DNA of 64,000 bases from an uncultured Oscillibacter sp. (GTDB lineage Bacteria; Bacillota; Clostridia; Oscillospirales; Oscillospiraceae). The DNA lies in NCBI GenBank assembly GCA_910588005.1, contig CAJUQM010000008.1:10805-74804 (forward strand), read 5' to 3'. The notes under the pieces were generated by a model that made no database searches, had not been told where the DNA came from, and saw only the letters and a list, made by a program, of their open reading frames with translations. The position numbers and the translations under genes are program-made. Shown here one piece after another: positions 25,338-34,030 of this stretch. Numbering within the stretch: the first letter of the stretch is position 1; each line of letters starts with the position of its first letter.

Positions 25338-26855
25338 ATGCGAGGAGTGCACAGCGCAGTAGACGACATCCGCCGCAGCGTATTTAAGGAAGTCGCCCGT
25401 CTGGCCTTTGAGGGCAGCGATCCCCGGCAGGCCGACCAGATTCCCTTCAAGATGATCCAGGGCGACGTGGCCCACCACCGCCACGACGTGTTCCTGGAGC
25501 GGGCTATCGTGGAGGAGCGGGTGCGTCTGGCCATGGGCCTGAACATGCGCTACGCCGGAGACGCCACTCCCATCAGCGAGGATATTCAGTGGGCGGAGAA
25601 GTCCAACAAGCACTTTGAAAACCCCCTGGTCAACATCATCCCCTACGCCTGCAATGCCTGCCCCACCAAACAGCTGCGCATCACCGACAACTGCCAGGGC
25701 TGTATCTCCCACCCCTGTATGAATGTCTGCCCCAAAGACGCCATCTATCTGGATAAGGATAAGCACTGCCATATTGACCAGGACAAGTGTGTCAAATGCG
25801 GCAAGTGCTTCAACCAGTGCCCTTACCGGGCCATCAGCAAGATCGAGCGGCCCTGTGCCGCCGCCTGCGGCATGGACGCCATTGAGTCTGACGAGCTGGG
25901 CCGGGCGAAGATCAACTATGACAAATGCGTCTCCTGCGGCATGTGCCTGGTGAACTGCCCCTTTGGCGCGATTGCCGACAAGAGCCAGATCTACCAGGTG
26001 TGCCAGGCCCTTCGAAAAAACGAAAAGGTCATTGCCTGCGTGGCGCCCGCCTTTGTGGGCCAGTTCGGCAAAGACGCCACTCCCGCCAAGCTGAAGGCCG
26101 CCATGCATGTCCTGGGTTTTTACGACGTGGTAGAGGTGGCGATTGGCGCGGACCTGTGCACTGTGGAAGAGGCCAGGGATTTCCTGGAGGAAGTGCCGGC
26201 CAAGCAGCCCTGGATGGGGACCAGCTGCTGTCCCGCTTGGAGCGTTATGGCCAAGAAGCTCTATCCGGAGTTTGCTGATTATATTTCCATGGCCCTGACC
26301 CCCATGGTGATCACGGCCCGTATGGTGAAAAAGGACCATCCTGACGCCCGGATTGTGTTTGTGGGTCCCTGTTCGGCAAAGAAGCTGGAGGCCAACCGGC
26401 GCACGGTCCGCTCCGATGTGGATTTTGTGCTGACCTTTGAGGAGCTGCAGGGCATGTTTGACGCCGTGGGCATCGACTTTTCCAAATTGCGGGCCAATCC
26501 CGAGGATGATATGAACGAAGGCACCGGAATGGGCCGCGGTTTTGCCGTGGGCGGCGGCGTAGCCGCCGCTGTGGTGGAGGCCATCAAGCACATTGATCCG
26601 GACCGGGAGGTCAAAATTGAGTATGGCGACGGGCTGAAAAACTGCCGGAAAATGCTGGCCATGGCCAAGGCGGGCAAACGGGACGGCTATCTGCTGGAGG
26701 GCATGGGATGCCCTGGCGGCTGTGTGGCCGGAGCCGGCACGATCCGTCCCATCAAGGAGAGCGCTCTGAATGTGGCTCAGTTTAAAGACGCCGCCCCGGA
26801 GCAGAGCTGCACGGCCAGCCTCTACCTGGACCGTCTGAAGGACGTGGAGGAATAA
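25338..26855 (+). CDS. Monomeric [FeFe] hydrogenase with ferredoxin-type clusters
   Basis: The 505-residue protein has an N-terminal helical region (1-95), a Cys-rich ferredoxin part (about 105-207; several CxxCxxCxxxCP-type sets, e.g. CVKCGKCFNQCP and CVSCGMCLVNCP), then the H-cluster domain. Its loops are TSCCPAW (295-301), GPCSAKKLE (343-351) and EGMGCPGGCVAGAG (454-467). All expected cluster Cys are present. The loops vary from the textbook group A forms (TSCCPGW, MPC...), which fits group B-like enzymes of gut Clostridia. It should exchange electrons between ferredoxin and protons/H2. GGAGG lies 8 bases before the ATG. Maturases are not in the window. Confidence 0.92.
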   Translation: MRGVHSAVDDIRRSVFKEVARLAFEGSDPRQADQIPFKMIQGDVAHHRHDVFLERAIVEERVRLAMGLNMRYAGDATPISEDIQWAEKSNKHFENPLVNIIPYACNACPTKQLRITDNCQGCISHPCMNVCPKDAIYLDKDKHCHIDQDKCVKCGKCFNQCPYRAISKIERPCAAACGMDAIESDELGRAKINYDKCVSCGMCLVNCPFGAIADKSQIYQVCQALRKNEKVIACVAPAFVGQFGKDATPAKLKAAMHVLGFYDVVEVAIGADLCTVEEARDFLEEVPAKQPWMGTSCCPAWSVMAKKLYPEFADYISMALTPMVITARMVKKDHPDARIVFVGPCSAKKLEANRRTVRSDVDFVLTFEELQGMFDAVGIDFSKLRANPEDDMNEGTGMGRGFAVGGGVAAAVVEAIKHIDPDREVKIEYGDGLKNCRKMLAMAKAGKRDGYLLEGMGCPGGCVAGAGTIRPIKESALNVAQFKDAAPEQSCTASLYLDRLKDVEE

Positions 26856-26883
26856 CGCGACCCGGAAGGACCGCTGCATAAGG

Positions 26884-26913
26884 CCGGCGGACACAGGGTG
26901 TCCGCCGGTTTTT
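26884..26913 (+). terminator. Terminator after the hydrogenase gene
   Basis: A perfect 11-bp stem (CCGGCGGACAC / GTGTCCGCCGG) has a 3-base loop and is followed by TTTTT. Confidence 0.92.
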
Positions 26914-26943
26914 GCCGAAAATGGGAAAACGGCAATTTTCGTC

Positions 26944-26972
26944 TTGCATTTTCCAAAAAGAGCTGTTATAAT
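26944..26972 (+). promoter_or_regulatory. Promoter of tRNA-Gly
   Basis: -35 TTGCAT (26944-26949), a 17-bp spacer and a perfect -10 TATAAT (26967-26972) start transcription just before the tRNA. Confidence 0.85.
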
Positions 26973-26985
26973 GAACAGCGTTGAC

Positions 26986-27059
26986 GCGGCTGTAGTTCAT
27001 CGGTAGAACGGCAGCTTCCCAAGCTGCATAGGTGGGTTCGACTCCCATCAGCCGCTCCA
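26986..27059 (+). tRNA. tRNA-Gly (anticodon CCC)
   Basis: The sequence folds as a complete cloverleaf: acceptor GCGGCTG/CAGCCGC, anticodon arm GCAGC-TTCCCAA-GCTGC with anticodon CCC, T-arm with GGTTCGACTCC, discriminator T and encoded CCA. It reads GGG glycine codons. Confidence 0.96.
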
Positions 27060-27060
27060 C

Positions 27061-27097
27061 GTCGGAGCAAGCTACATATCGCTTGCTCCGACTTTTT
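27061..27097 (+). terminator. Terminator of tRNA-Gly
   Basis: A 12-bp perfect stem (GTCGGAGCAAGC / GCTTGCTCCGAC) with an 8-base loop and TTTTT begins two bases after the tRNA CCA. Confidence 0.93.
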
Positions 27098-27204
27098 CAA
27101 AAGTCAGAGCGCGCTCATTGCGCTGCTCCTCCTTTCCAAATCGAACCCGCTTCGATTTGGTTTTGGGCGCAATCTCGAAAGAAAATCGATTTTAACTCCT
27201 TACT

Positions 27205-27243
27205 CCAAAAAGAGAGACACGCATTGCGTGTCTCTCTTTTTGG
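27205..27243. repeat. tRNA-associated 18-bp hairpin repeat, copy A
   Basis: A perfect 18-bp stem with loop ATT contains AAAAAGAGAGACACGC and its complement. It matches the hairpin after tRNA-Ser (34120-34158) except for a paired C-G to G-C exchange. It works as a bidirectional terminator by appearance. A decayed GGCGGGCCGGCTGGAATCC unit follows at 27281-27299, with a counterpart near tRNA-Ser. The rest of 27098-27446 shows further small hairpins and no gene. Confidence 0.8.
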
Positions 27244-27446
27244 TTCCTGTCTTTTGCCGCAGGCAAAAGGCGGCCTCTGGGGCGGGCCGGCTGGAATCCT
27301 GCGGGAGAGACTGCGAGGACACCCCCTCCCGATGCGCTTTCGATGGTTCCATCGGACATCCCCCTTGAAAAGACAGGGGAGGAAAAGGCGTCTTAGATCA
27401 AGAGAACAGCCGTCCCATGGGGATTTCCCACAGGGCGGCTGTTTCG

Positions 27447-28145
27447 TTATGCTACGGCAGAAAAGGGGGCGCGGGACTGACCGGAGGGCTGCTGGTCTGC
27501 CTGGGAGTCTGATTTGGCGGCGGTGACTGTGCGGGTGGTGCCGCCGGAGACATAGGCCCTGCCGCACTCCGGGCAGATGGCGGTGTGGTAGGTCACGCTC
27601 TGGCTGACGACCTTCCGGTCCTCCCGCTGGGCCTTGGCCTGTTCCCGGACCACGTGTTCCATCTCGTGCCCCCGGACCGCCGAGGCGGCCTGGTCCGGAT
27701 CGATCTTGGTGGGGGTTTTGAAGGAAACTCCGGCGTCGTCGGAGCCGTCTTGATACTTCCGCTCCTTGCAGGTCTGGCACTCGCCCTCCTCCGCGGCCTT
27801 CTGAACGCTCTCCGCGCCAAGACCGGGGGCGGCGCCGTCCGGCTGCCGGACGCCTTCGGGAGTGGGTTCGCCGTATTGAATGCGCATCCGCACGGCCATC
27901 TCCACCGGGTCCGCCCCTTGGCGGACAGGCAGCCCAAGCCGGGCGGAACCGGCTTCATTGGGACTGATCGCGGGGACGGGACGCACAGGCTGCACCGGAG
28001 TTTCCGGAGAGGCGGGCTTATGGGCCATCCAAACGCCGGAGGTTTTCTGTGTATTCTGAGACGGCCCCAAGGATTTCGACGCGGCGGGACCGCCGCCTTG
28101 ATAGGGGTTATAGTAGAAATTCAGGCCGGAGATTCCGTTGATCAT
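27447..28145 (-). CDS. SprA-related putative zinc metallopeptidase-like protein
   Basis: The 232-residue protein has a Pro/Ser-rich N-terminal half without a signal peptide. The C-terminal region has a CQTC pair (about 123-126), the HExxH-type motif HEMEH (about 160-164) and a CPEC pair (about 191-194). The layout resembles SprA-related putative metalloproteases (PF12118-like) common in Clostridia, whose role is unknown. ATG at 28145 is preferred to an upstream GTG because AGGAG lies about 8 bases before it. It is monocistronic and convergent with the tRNA-Gly region. Confidence 0.68.
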   Translation of the reverse strand: MINGISGLNFYYNPYQGGGPAASKSLGPSQNTQKTSGVWMAHKPASPETPVQPVRPVPAISPNEAGSARLGLPVRQGADPVEMAVRMRIQYGEPTPEGVRQPDGAAPGLGAESVQKAAEEGECQTCKERKYQDGSDDAGVSFKTPTKIDPDQAASAVRGHEMEHVVREQAKAQREDRKVVSQSVTYHTAICPECGRAYVSGGTTRTVTAAKSDSQADQQPSGQSRAPFSAVA

Positions 28146-28351
28146 ATCGTCCACTCCTGTTCACGCAGAATGTCTGGTTCGATGTTTTTATTATAGCAAA
28201 TTCTCCTCAAATGGCAAGCCCTTGTTTTCCTGTTCTGCCTTTAAAGAATCATGGCCGGTGTGCGGCGGCAGCCTTAAAAAGCGTATTGAGCGGAACCGGC
28301 ACCCGTGGTATCATAAGACCAATCAACCGGCAATGGGGGAGGGCTGCGGCT

Positions 28352-28933
28352 GTGAGGTTTCAGATAACGGGTATGGGGATTTTACTGCTCTTTTACGGAT
28401 GCTATATTGCTAAGGCGGCAAGACAGAGAGGGAGGGGAATTCGGACCGACCAGACCGGCAAGGGAAAAACCGGTTCCGCAAAGGCCATAGAATTGACAAT
28501 GAAGGCGGCCGCATATATGGCGCTTGCCGCAGAGGCTGTGAGCATCGCTTTGAACACCGGTTCTTTTCCAATAGCCGTAAGAATTGCCGGGGCGTTTATA
28601 GGGGTTGTTGGGACCGCTGTGTTTATCGTCTCGGTGCTGACCATGCAGGATAGCTGGAGAGCGGGCGTCCCAAAGACGGAAGAGACGAAACTTGTAACAG
28701 GCGGCATCTACCAACTTAGCAGGAACCCCGCCTTTTTGGGGTTCGACCTTGTATATATCGGCATTGCGGTCATGTTTTTTAATTGGGTGCTGCTGCTGGC
28801 CTCTATATTCGCCGCGGCAATGCTGCATCTGCAAATTGTAAATGTTGAAGAGCGCTTCCTGGCGGAGGCATTTGGGGAGGAATATTTAAAGTACAGCGGA
28901 AAGGTGCGCCGGTATCTTGGCAGAAAACGGTGA
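28352..28933 (+). CDS. Isoprenylcysteine/phospholipid methyltransferase-like membrane protein
   Basis: This 193-residue protein has about five membrane segments. Its C-terminal SAM-binding signature is GGIYQLSRNPAFLGFDLVYIG followed by NVEERFLAEAFGEEYLKYSGKVRRYLG, as in ICMT/PEMT-like enzymes. It probably methylates a lipid or isoprenoid-linked substrate in the membrane. GTG at 28352 after a GGGAGGG site is the best start; ATG at 28373 is an alternative. It ends 11 bp from the convergent NifU-like gene. Confidence 0.82.
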   Translation: MRFQITGMGILLLFYGCYIAKAARQRGRGIRTDQTGKGKTGSAKAIELTMKAAAYMALAAEAVSIALNTGSFPIAVRIAGAFIGVVGTAVFIVSVLTMQDSWRAGVPKTEETKLVTGGIYQLSRNPAFLGFDLVYIGIAVMFFNWVLLLASIFAAAMLHLQIVNVEERFLAEAFGEEYLKYSGKVRRYLGRKR

Positions 28934-28944
28934 CTTCCGGTCCG

Positions 28945-29238
28945 TTACAGGTGGTGTTCCCGCAGTAGCTTTTTCGCCTGCTCCCACAGCTCGTCACTGA
29001 CGGTCTGCACGACCGCCACCTTCCGCACCAGATCCGGCAGGGCCTTTACCAGTTCCGCCTCCACCACCATCTCGTTGGTCAGGTCTGCCGAGGGGCATCC
29101 GGCGCACTGTCCCAGCAGTTTCACGTACAGCACGCCGTTTTCCAGGCGGTCAACCGCAATCTCTCCGCCATGCGACCGCAGGGCGGGCCGGACGCTCTCG
29201 TCCAGGACGGCCTCTACACGCTTCATCGCCTCATTCAT
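28945..29238 (-). CDS. NifU-like C-terminal-domain Fe-S scaffold protein
   Basis: The 97-residue protein is a single Nfu domain with the CxxC motif in LLGQCAGCPSADLTNEMVVE. Such proteins bind and deliver [4Fe-4S] clusters. The start at 29238 has GGAGG upstream and overlaps the MoxR gene stop by 8 bp. Its position as last gene of the MoxR-VWA operon is unusual; it may assist an Fe-S client of that system. Confidence 0.9.
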   Translation of the reverse strand: MNEAMKRVEAVLDESVRPALRSHGGEIAVDRLENGVLYVKLLGQCAGCPSADLTNEMVVEAELVKALPDLVRKVAVVQTVSDELWEQAKKLLREHHL

Positions 29239-30763
29239 GCTGCATTTCCTCCAATTCAGCCGCTCTGACGGCGGCGATTTCGTCCCGAATCCGGCGGCGG
29301 GTGCTGTCGAACAAAAGCTCCTGGTTGTGGCGGAAATACGCCTCGCAGCCGAAATTCTCCACGAACCAGCTGGTGTCATATCCCGCGGTGATTTCGGTCA
29401 CAAAGATGACCAGCTCCTGGCTCTGGCCAAGGGCTTCCTCCAGAAAGCGGAAGGCGTTGGCAAACATAGCTCCGGTGGCTTGGCCCAGGCGCTTTCGAAG
29501 CTCGGTCTCCCGGGAGAACCAGTCCCGGACGGCGTCCATAGCTGCCGCCGGTGTGGACAGCGCCTCCCGAGCCAGCCCCTGGCGGTATGTCTCCAGCAGA
29601 TTGATTTCCCGCTGGCCCAGGTCCCGGGACTCCCTGTCCAGGTGTCCGGCCTCTTTGGCCCGCCGCTGCTGCTCCTGCCGCTGCCGGATCAGCCCGGTCA
29701 GCACCGCCTGGGGTTCCTCCGATTCAATCCGGGCCTTGAACTCCGACAGCGCGGCGTGAAGCGCGGCGGTCAGGCCGTCCTGAAGCCGGGTGTTTCGGGA
29801 TTCCCCGCTGAGGCGGGAGAGCACCAGCCCCATGACGGAGAGCTTCTCGTCAAAGGGCGCGGCCCGAAGCTCCGAGACGGTGACCGGCTGCCATGTCCCC
29901 TTTAGAATGTCCTCCACATGGTAGGTTCGCCGGTACTTGTAGTACAGCTCCAGGTAGTTGGTAAAATCCTTGGCGATGCGGGGCAGCTGAATATACTGCC
30001 CCACCACCTCCCGGCCCACCGGGAGATGCAATGTTTCGTATGCGCGGATTAGTTCGCTCAGATCCTCCCATCCCCGGGCGGTGGCAAATTGCAGCCCGTC
30101 CGCCGTGGTTTCGATGCGGTAGAAGTGGTCCTTCTTGATGTCCAGATAGGAGATGATCGCCCCATGGATGTTCCTCTGCCGGGCATATTCCTTCCAGACG
30201 GCAAAGTCCTCCTCCACATCGATGCGCTTTACCCGGTCCAGTGTCACCACGTCGAAATCCCGTACGGACTTGTTGTATTCCGGCGGATTGCCCGCCGCCG
30301 CGATGAGCCACCCCTCCGGAAGGCGCTGGTTTCCAAAGGTTTTGCACTGCAGAAATTGCAGCATCATCGGGGCCAGCGTTTCGGAGACACAGTTGATCTC
30401 GTCCAGAAAGAGGATGCCCTCCCGCAGCCCTGTCCGCTCCATCAGCTGGTATACCGAGGCCAGGATCTCGCTCATGGTGTACTCTGTAACGGAGAACGCT
30501 TCTCCGCCATAGGTCCGTTTTTCGATAAAGGGCAGGCCGATGGCGCTCTGACGGGTGTGGTGGGTGATGGTGTAGGCGACCAGCCCTACGTTATTCTCCG
30601 CCGCAATCTGTTCCATGATCTGGGTTTTGCCGATGCCTGGGGGACCCATCAGCAGCACGGGCCGCTGGCGGACGGCGGGAATCAGGTAATTCCCCAGCGC
30701 GTCCCGGGCGAGATATGCCCGCAGAGTATTGGCAATCTCCTGTTTTGCCTGTTTGATGTTCAT
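29231..30763 (-). CDS. MoxR-type AAA+ ATPase
   Basis: The 510-residue protein has Walker A GPPGIGKT (40-47), Walker B ILFLDEIN (117-124), the MoxR sensor region LIAAAGNPPEYNKSV and an arginine-rich stretch RDFDVVTLDRVKR. A ~200-residue helical C-terminal extension makes it longer than common MoxR proteins. MoxR ATPases act with VWA proteins as chaperones or metal-insertion machines. ATG at 30763 follows AGGAG by 7 bases; the GTG two codons earlier is too close. Confidence 0.9.
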   Translation of the reverse strand: MNIKQAKQEIANTLRAYLARDALGNYLIPAVRQRPVLLMGPPGIGKTQIMEQIAAENNVGLVAYTITHHTRQSAIGLPFIEKRTYGGEAFSVTEYTMSEILASVYQLMERTGLREGILFLDEINCVSETLAPMMLQFLQCKTFGNQRLPEGWLIAAAGNPPEYNKSVRDFDVVTLDRVKRIDVEEDFAVWKEYARQRNIHGAIISYLDIKKDHFYRIETTADGLQFATARGWEDLSELIRAYETLHLPVGREVVGQYIQLPRIAKDFTNYLELYYKYRRTYHVEDILKGTWQPVTVSELRAAPFDEKLSVMGLVLSRLSGESRNTRLQDGLTAALHAALSEFKARIESEEPQAVLTGLIRQRQEQQRRAKEAGHLDRESRDLGQREINLLETYRQGLAREALSTPAAAMDAVRDWFSRETELRKRLGQATGAMFANAFRFLEEALGQSQELVIFVTEITAGYDTSWFVENFGCEAYFRHNQELLFDSTRRRIRDEIAAVRAAELEEMQHE

Positions 30764-30850
30764 GGTCACACTCCTTTTTACTGTGAAAACCGCAGGCGGC
30801 GTTTACGCCCATGCCCGGGAAAAGCTACGAGGACGCCGCGGGGACGGGGC

Positions 30851-31324
30851 CTACTGTGGGGCGGATTCTTTCTCCGGGTATTTTACCATCACATAGTTGG
30901 TCAGAGAAATCCCCTTTCGCACAACGCGCTGTTTCCGCTTTACAATATAGCCCCTGCGCGCAAAGAAGGGCCTCGCTGTAATAGATGCGTGGGTAGTGAT
31001 CGTATTCATGCCGGCGGCCTGTTCCAGCGCGCCGCAGATAGCGGAGGCGACGCCTTGGCGCTGAAAGTCCCTGTGGACATACAGCCGGTCCAGATAGCCG
31101 GGGGGATCCAGATCTCCGAAGCCGGTGATCCGGCCGCCCTCCACCGCCACCAGGGTGATGTGCTCCAAAAACGATTTGTTCCACGCAGGCAGGTCCACAT
31201 TGCCGCCGGCCCATGCGTTCAGCTGCTCTTTGGTGTAGTCGGCGGCGTTGACGGTATGGACCGTCTGATAAAAGAGCTCCGCCAGTTCCCGGCAGTCGGA
31301 GGGACGGTATTTTCGGATGACCAT
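30851..31324 (-). CDS. GNAT-family N-acetyltransferase
   Basis: This 157-residue acetyltransferase has the CoA-binding motif A LYVHRDFQRQGVASAICGALE (Q/RxxGxA type) and the usual mixed fold. The substrate is unknown. It is inserted between the VWA and MoxR genes with 24- and 87-bp gaps, so it probably belongs to the same transcript. GGGAGG precedes the ATG. Confidence 0.88.
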   Translation of the reverse strand: MVIRKYRPSDCRELAELFYQTVHTVNAADYTKEQLNAWAGGNVDLPAWNKSFLEHITLVAVEGGRITGFGDLDPPGYLDRLYVHRDFQRQGVASAICGALEQAAGMNTITTHASITARPFFARRGYIVKRKQRVVRKGISLTNYVMVKYPEKESAPQ

Positions 31325-31348
31325 AATTGCTGCCTCCCGTATCGGACG

Positions 31349-32701
31349 TCAGAGCTGCGGCAGTTCACTCAAATCGATGAGGTTTTCCTCCGCCGCCTCC
31401 TGAACGGCCTTTTCCAACCCCGGCAGACCCAACACCAGCCGGATCGCCCAGGGCGGCGTCCGGACCGACAGGGGCGGCTCCTCCAGCAGGATGAAGGCCG
31501 TCTCCCAGGGCGGGCGTCTCTGGGGATAAGTTCCCATGCCGTCGGTAAAGTAGACAAGGCCCCGGAGGCTGGTAAAAGCCCCCTCCCGCCGCAGACGGTC
31601 CACATGTTCAAACACCGGGCGAAAATCCGTGGCGCTGCCGCCGGAGAGCTGGAAATTCTCCATATACCGTTTTAGGCCTTCCAGACTATCCAGTGCTGTG
31701 TCGGACCGGACCTGGTCGTCGCACTGTAAAATACGGATGTTTACCTTCCGCGTAAAGGTCTCTGTACTGCGCAAAATGGCATAGGTACAGGCAAGAAACT
31801 GCCGCACCAGATCTCCGGAGGTGGACATGGAGGTGTCCACGGCGATGACGAAGTCCTCGATCCGCCGCTGCTCCCGGGTCTCCGGCGGCTCCACCAGGGG
31901 CATGTTGCCGTAAAGGCGCAGGCCATAGGCGTAAAAACCGTAGTCAAAGGCGTCGCCGTCTACCTCCATGACCTCCCGGGGTACGGCAAACCGCCGCAGA
32001 AACGCCCGGTAATCCACATCCTCCCGGACAGCCACTTGGATTTGCTGCAATACAGACTCTCCCCCGGTGGATTGCCCGGCCAGCACGGTCTCCATACCGG
32101 TGCGGGTCTTTTCCGACAGGCCCTTCCACTTCTCGTCCTGCCGCTGGAGCCGTTCCTTGCCATCCCGCTTTTCAGGGTCCCACAGGCCGTGGTCGTCCAC
32201 CAGAAATTCCCGCTGGAGCCGCGCCAGCTCGTATTCCGGGAGAGCCAGCCGCAGAAGGCGGCGGTAAATCCCCTCGGCGGTGAGCACCGGCATGTCCATC
32301 CGGCATTCGCCGTAAAATTTTTCCCGTATAGGAGCGGAGCTTCCCGCCAGGCAGGGATAGTCCAGGCTGTCCAAAATGCTCTCCGCCGTCACGTCGCAGG
32401 CGAGATCCCACAGCGAAGAGGCCCGCCCCCGCTTTTTCCCCAGGTGGCGCAGCATACAGTGGAGGAGAACGTGGAGGTAGGCCCGGTTGGCCAGAGTCCG
32501 GGAGCGGAGGTACCGGTCGGCCAGCCACGCCCCATCGTAATACAGCGTGTCTCCGTCTGTGGCCAGGGAGAGAGTAATCTCACCGCCGGGCCGGAATTCC
32601 AGCGCGCACAGTGCCGCGTCCAAATAGGGCAGGTTCATATACAGTTCGTTCCGGGCGGCAGAGAGAATTTCACGCCCAATATTTGCATAGGACCGCCGCA
32701 T
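31349..32701 (-). CDS. VWA-domain protein with degenerate metallopeptidase-like N-terminal domain
   Basis: The 450-residue protein resembles DUF2201-type partners of MoxR ATPases. The N-terminal putative metallopeptidase domain has HVLLH followed by another His (77-86), in place of the usual HExLH, so the catalytic Glu is missing. The C-terminal VWA domain keeps the MIDAS pattern FVIAVDTSMSTSGD and a later TDG. ATG at 32701 follows GGAG by 7 bases; a TTG six codons earlier is less likely. Confidence 0.87.
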   Translation of the reverse strand: MRRSYANIGREILSAARNELYMNLPYLDAALCALEFRPGGEITLSLATDGDTLYYDGAWLADRYLRSRTLANRAYLHVLLHCMLRHLGKKRGRASSLWDLACDVTAESILDSLDYPCLAGSSAPIREKFYGECRMDMPVLTAEGIYRRLLRLALPEYELARLQREFLVDDHGLWDPEKRDGKERLQRQDEKWKGLSEKTRTGMETVLAGQSTGGESVLQQIQVAVREDVDYRAFLRRFAVPREVMEVDGDAFDYGFYAYGLRLYGNMPLVEPPETREQRRIEDFVIAVDTSMSTSGDLVRQFLACTYAILRSTETFTRKVNIRILQCDDQVRSDTALDSLEGLKRYMENFQLSGGSATDFRPVFEHVDRLRREGAFTSLRGLVYFTDGMGTYPQRRPPWETAFILLEEPPLSVRTPPWAIRLVLGLPGLEKAVQEAAEENLIDLSELPQL

Positions 32702-32765
32702 CAAAACACTCCGCTTCAATTTGAAATTAGCTGGAATTGGGAGCCGGCCGCCGGGGGTTTCCGAT

Positions 32766-33743
32766 TTAAAGGGAAAACCGGTCCTCCTCCTCTGCCGGGA
32801 ACCGCCGGTGCCGCTCCTCCAGCAGCAGCGCCAAGGCGGCGGCGTCCCGATTCTGCCGGGCCAGGGAACAGGCCGCCGCCAGAGATTCCCGGTCTGGGGA
32901 GATCTCCTCCAGCAGCAGCGGGAGAGCCGAGGGGTCCCGCAGAGACAGCAGGTACCGCAGCGCTTCCAGTCCGTGGGCTTGGAGATAGGCGCGATAGTCC
33001 GCCGCTGCCCGGTCCGTCAGTCCCTCCGGGTACCGCAGTCTCCACCAGGCCAGCCGAAGGGCGCAGCCGCTGTCGTGTTCCGTGGACAGCATCGGGCGCC
33101 ACAGGGCGTCATAGGATTTGAAGTCCAGCTTTTTTTGATAAAAGCAGTGGTGATAGCCATATCCGGCGCCGTAAATATTATAGTCAAAATGGTGGGCGGG
33201 ACAGTTTTCCTCATAGACCTCCACATACTCCGGGAAAATCAGCCGTGCAAAAGGTTCACCGCCGCGCCGCAGTGTGATATCCAATTCCCCCGGCAGCTCA
33301 CCGGCAAAGTAGGCGAGCAGCCCGCCCTCCTGTCCGGTACAGTCCACCTGAAAACTGTCCAGCCGGCGGCAGTTCATAATGGCTCCGCCGCCCCAGCGGC
33401 GCACGCTGTCCCCCAGGCATAGAGTTTTCAGATTTATACAGTTAAAAAAGGCATAGTCCCCCACATACTCCACAGAGGCGGGGAGCGTCAGCTTTTGAAG
33501 GTTCCGGTTATCCCATACGGCGTCCGCTGCCGCAGGGCCGCAGGACACCTGCGCCTCCTGTCCTGCGGCCGGCCTGGCGCCGGGCGCCAGTGCGCGGTCC
33601 CCGAGGGCCGTCACCGGCAGTCCCCACAGTTTTTCAGGCAGAGCGGCAAAGAAATCGCAGGTAACCGCCCGCAGGACAGTGAGTCCCGCTGCTTCCCGGC
33701 GGACGGTCAATTTCCAATTGCTGACGCCGCTGACAATCTCCAA
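32766..33743 (-). CDS. Protein with BspA-like leucine-rich repeats
   Basis: The 325-residue protein has one or two LRR_5-type repeats (about 80-130) reading LQKLTLPASVEYVGDYAFFN and then NLKTLCLGDSVRRWGGGA. A C-terminal half has helical, HEAT-like Leu/Ala-rich stretches (about 240-320). No signal peptide is seen, so it is probably cytosolic. It starts with TTG after AAAGGAG. As first gene of the MoxR-VWA operon it could be a substrate adaptor, which is inference. Confidence 0.75.
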   Translation of the reverse strand: MEIVSGVSNWKLTVRREAAGLTVLRAVTCDFFAALPEKLWGLPVTALGDRALAPGARPAAGQEAQVSCGPAAADAVWDNRNLQKLTLPASVEYVGDYAFFNCINLKTLCLGDSVRRWGGGAIMNCRRLDSFQVDCTGQEGGLLAYFAGELPGELDITLRRGGEPFARLIFPEYVEVYEENCPAHHFDYNIYGAGYGYHHCFYQKKLDFKSYDALWRPMLSTEHDSGCALRLAWWRLRYPEGLTDRAAADYRAYLQAHGLEALRYLLSLRDPSALPLLLEEISPDRESLAAACSLARQNRDAAALALLLEERHRRFPAEEEDRFSL

Positions 33744-33942
33744 GCAGAGCCGCTCCTTTCCGTGCCGCTAAGGCAGCTGTGAACTACAGCCAAAAGCGCA
33801 GAGAGCGGCAGCGGGAGTTGCCGCTTTGGAATCCCGCCGGATCGGCTGCAACGTCCATAGTATATCACAAAGTCCGGCATTTTCCCAGAGGCTGGCAAAA
33901 AATACTGTCGAGGATATTTTTGGGGATTTTGAAAATTAGGAC

Positions 33943-33970
33943 TTGACTTTGGGAAAAGCTTTGGTATAAT
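33943..33970 (+). promoter_or_regulatory. Promoter of tRNA-Ser
   Basis: -35 TTGACT (33943-33948), a 16-bp spacer and a perfect -10 TATAAT (33965-33970) lie about 60 bp before the tRNA. Confidence 0.83.
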
Positions 33971-34030
33971 AATAACGCTGTCAATTTTGGCAGGGGACAA
34001 GTGCATACCGGAGAGCACTGGAGCAGCTAT

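Noticed and set aside
25080..26894. A 604-residue minus-strand open frame opposite the hydrogenase gene
   Set aside because: It is the codon-bias shadow of the hydrogenase reading frame, with no recognisable domain and no ribosome site.
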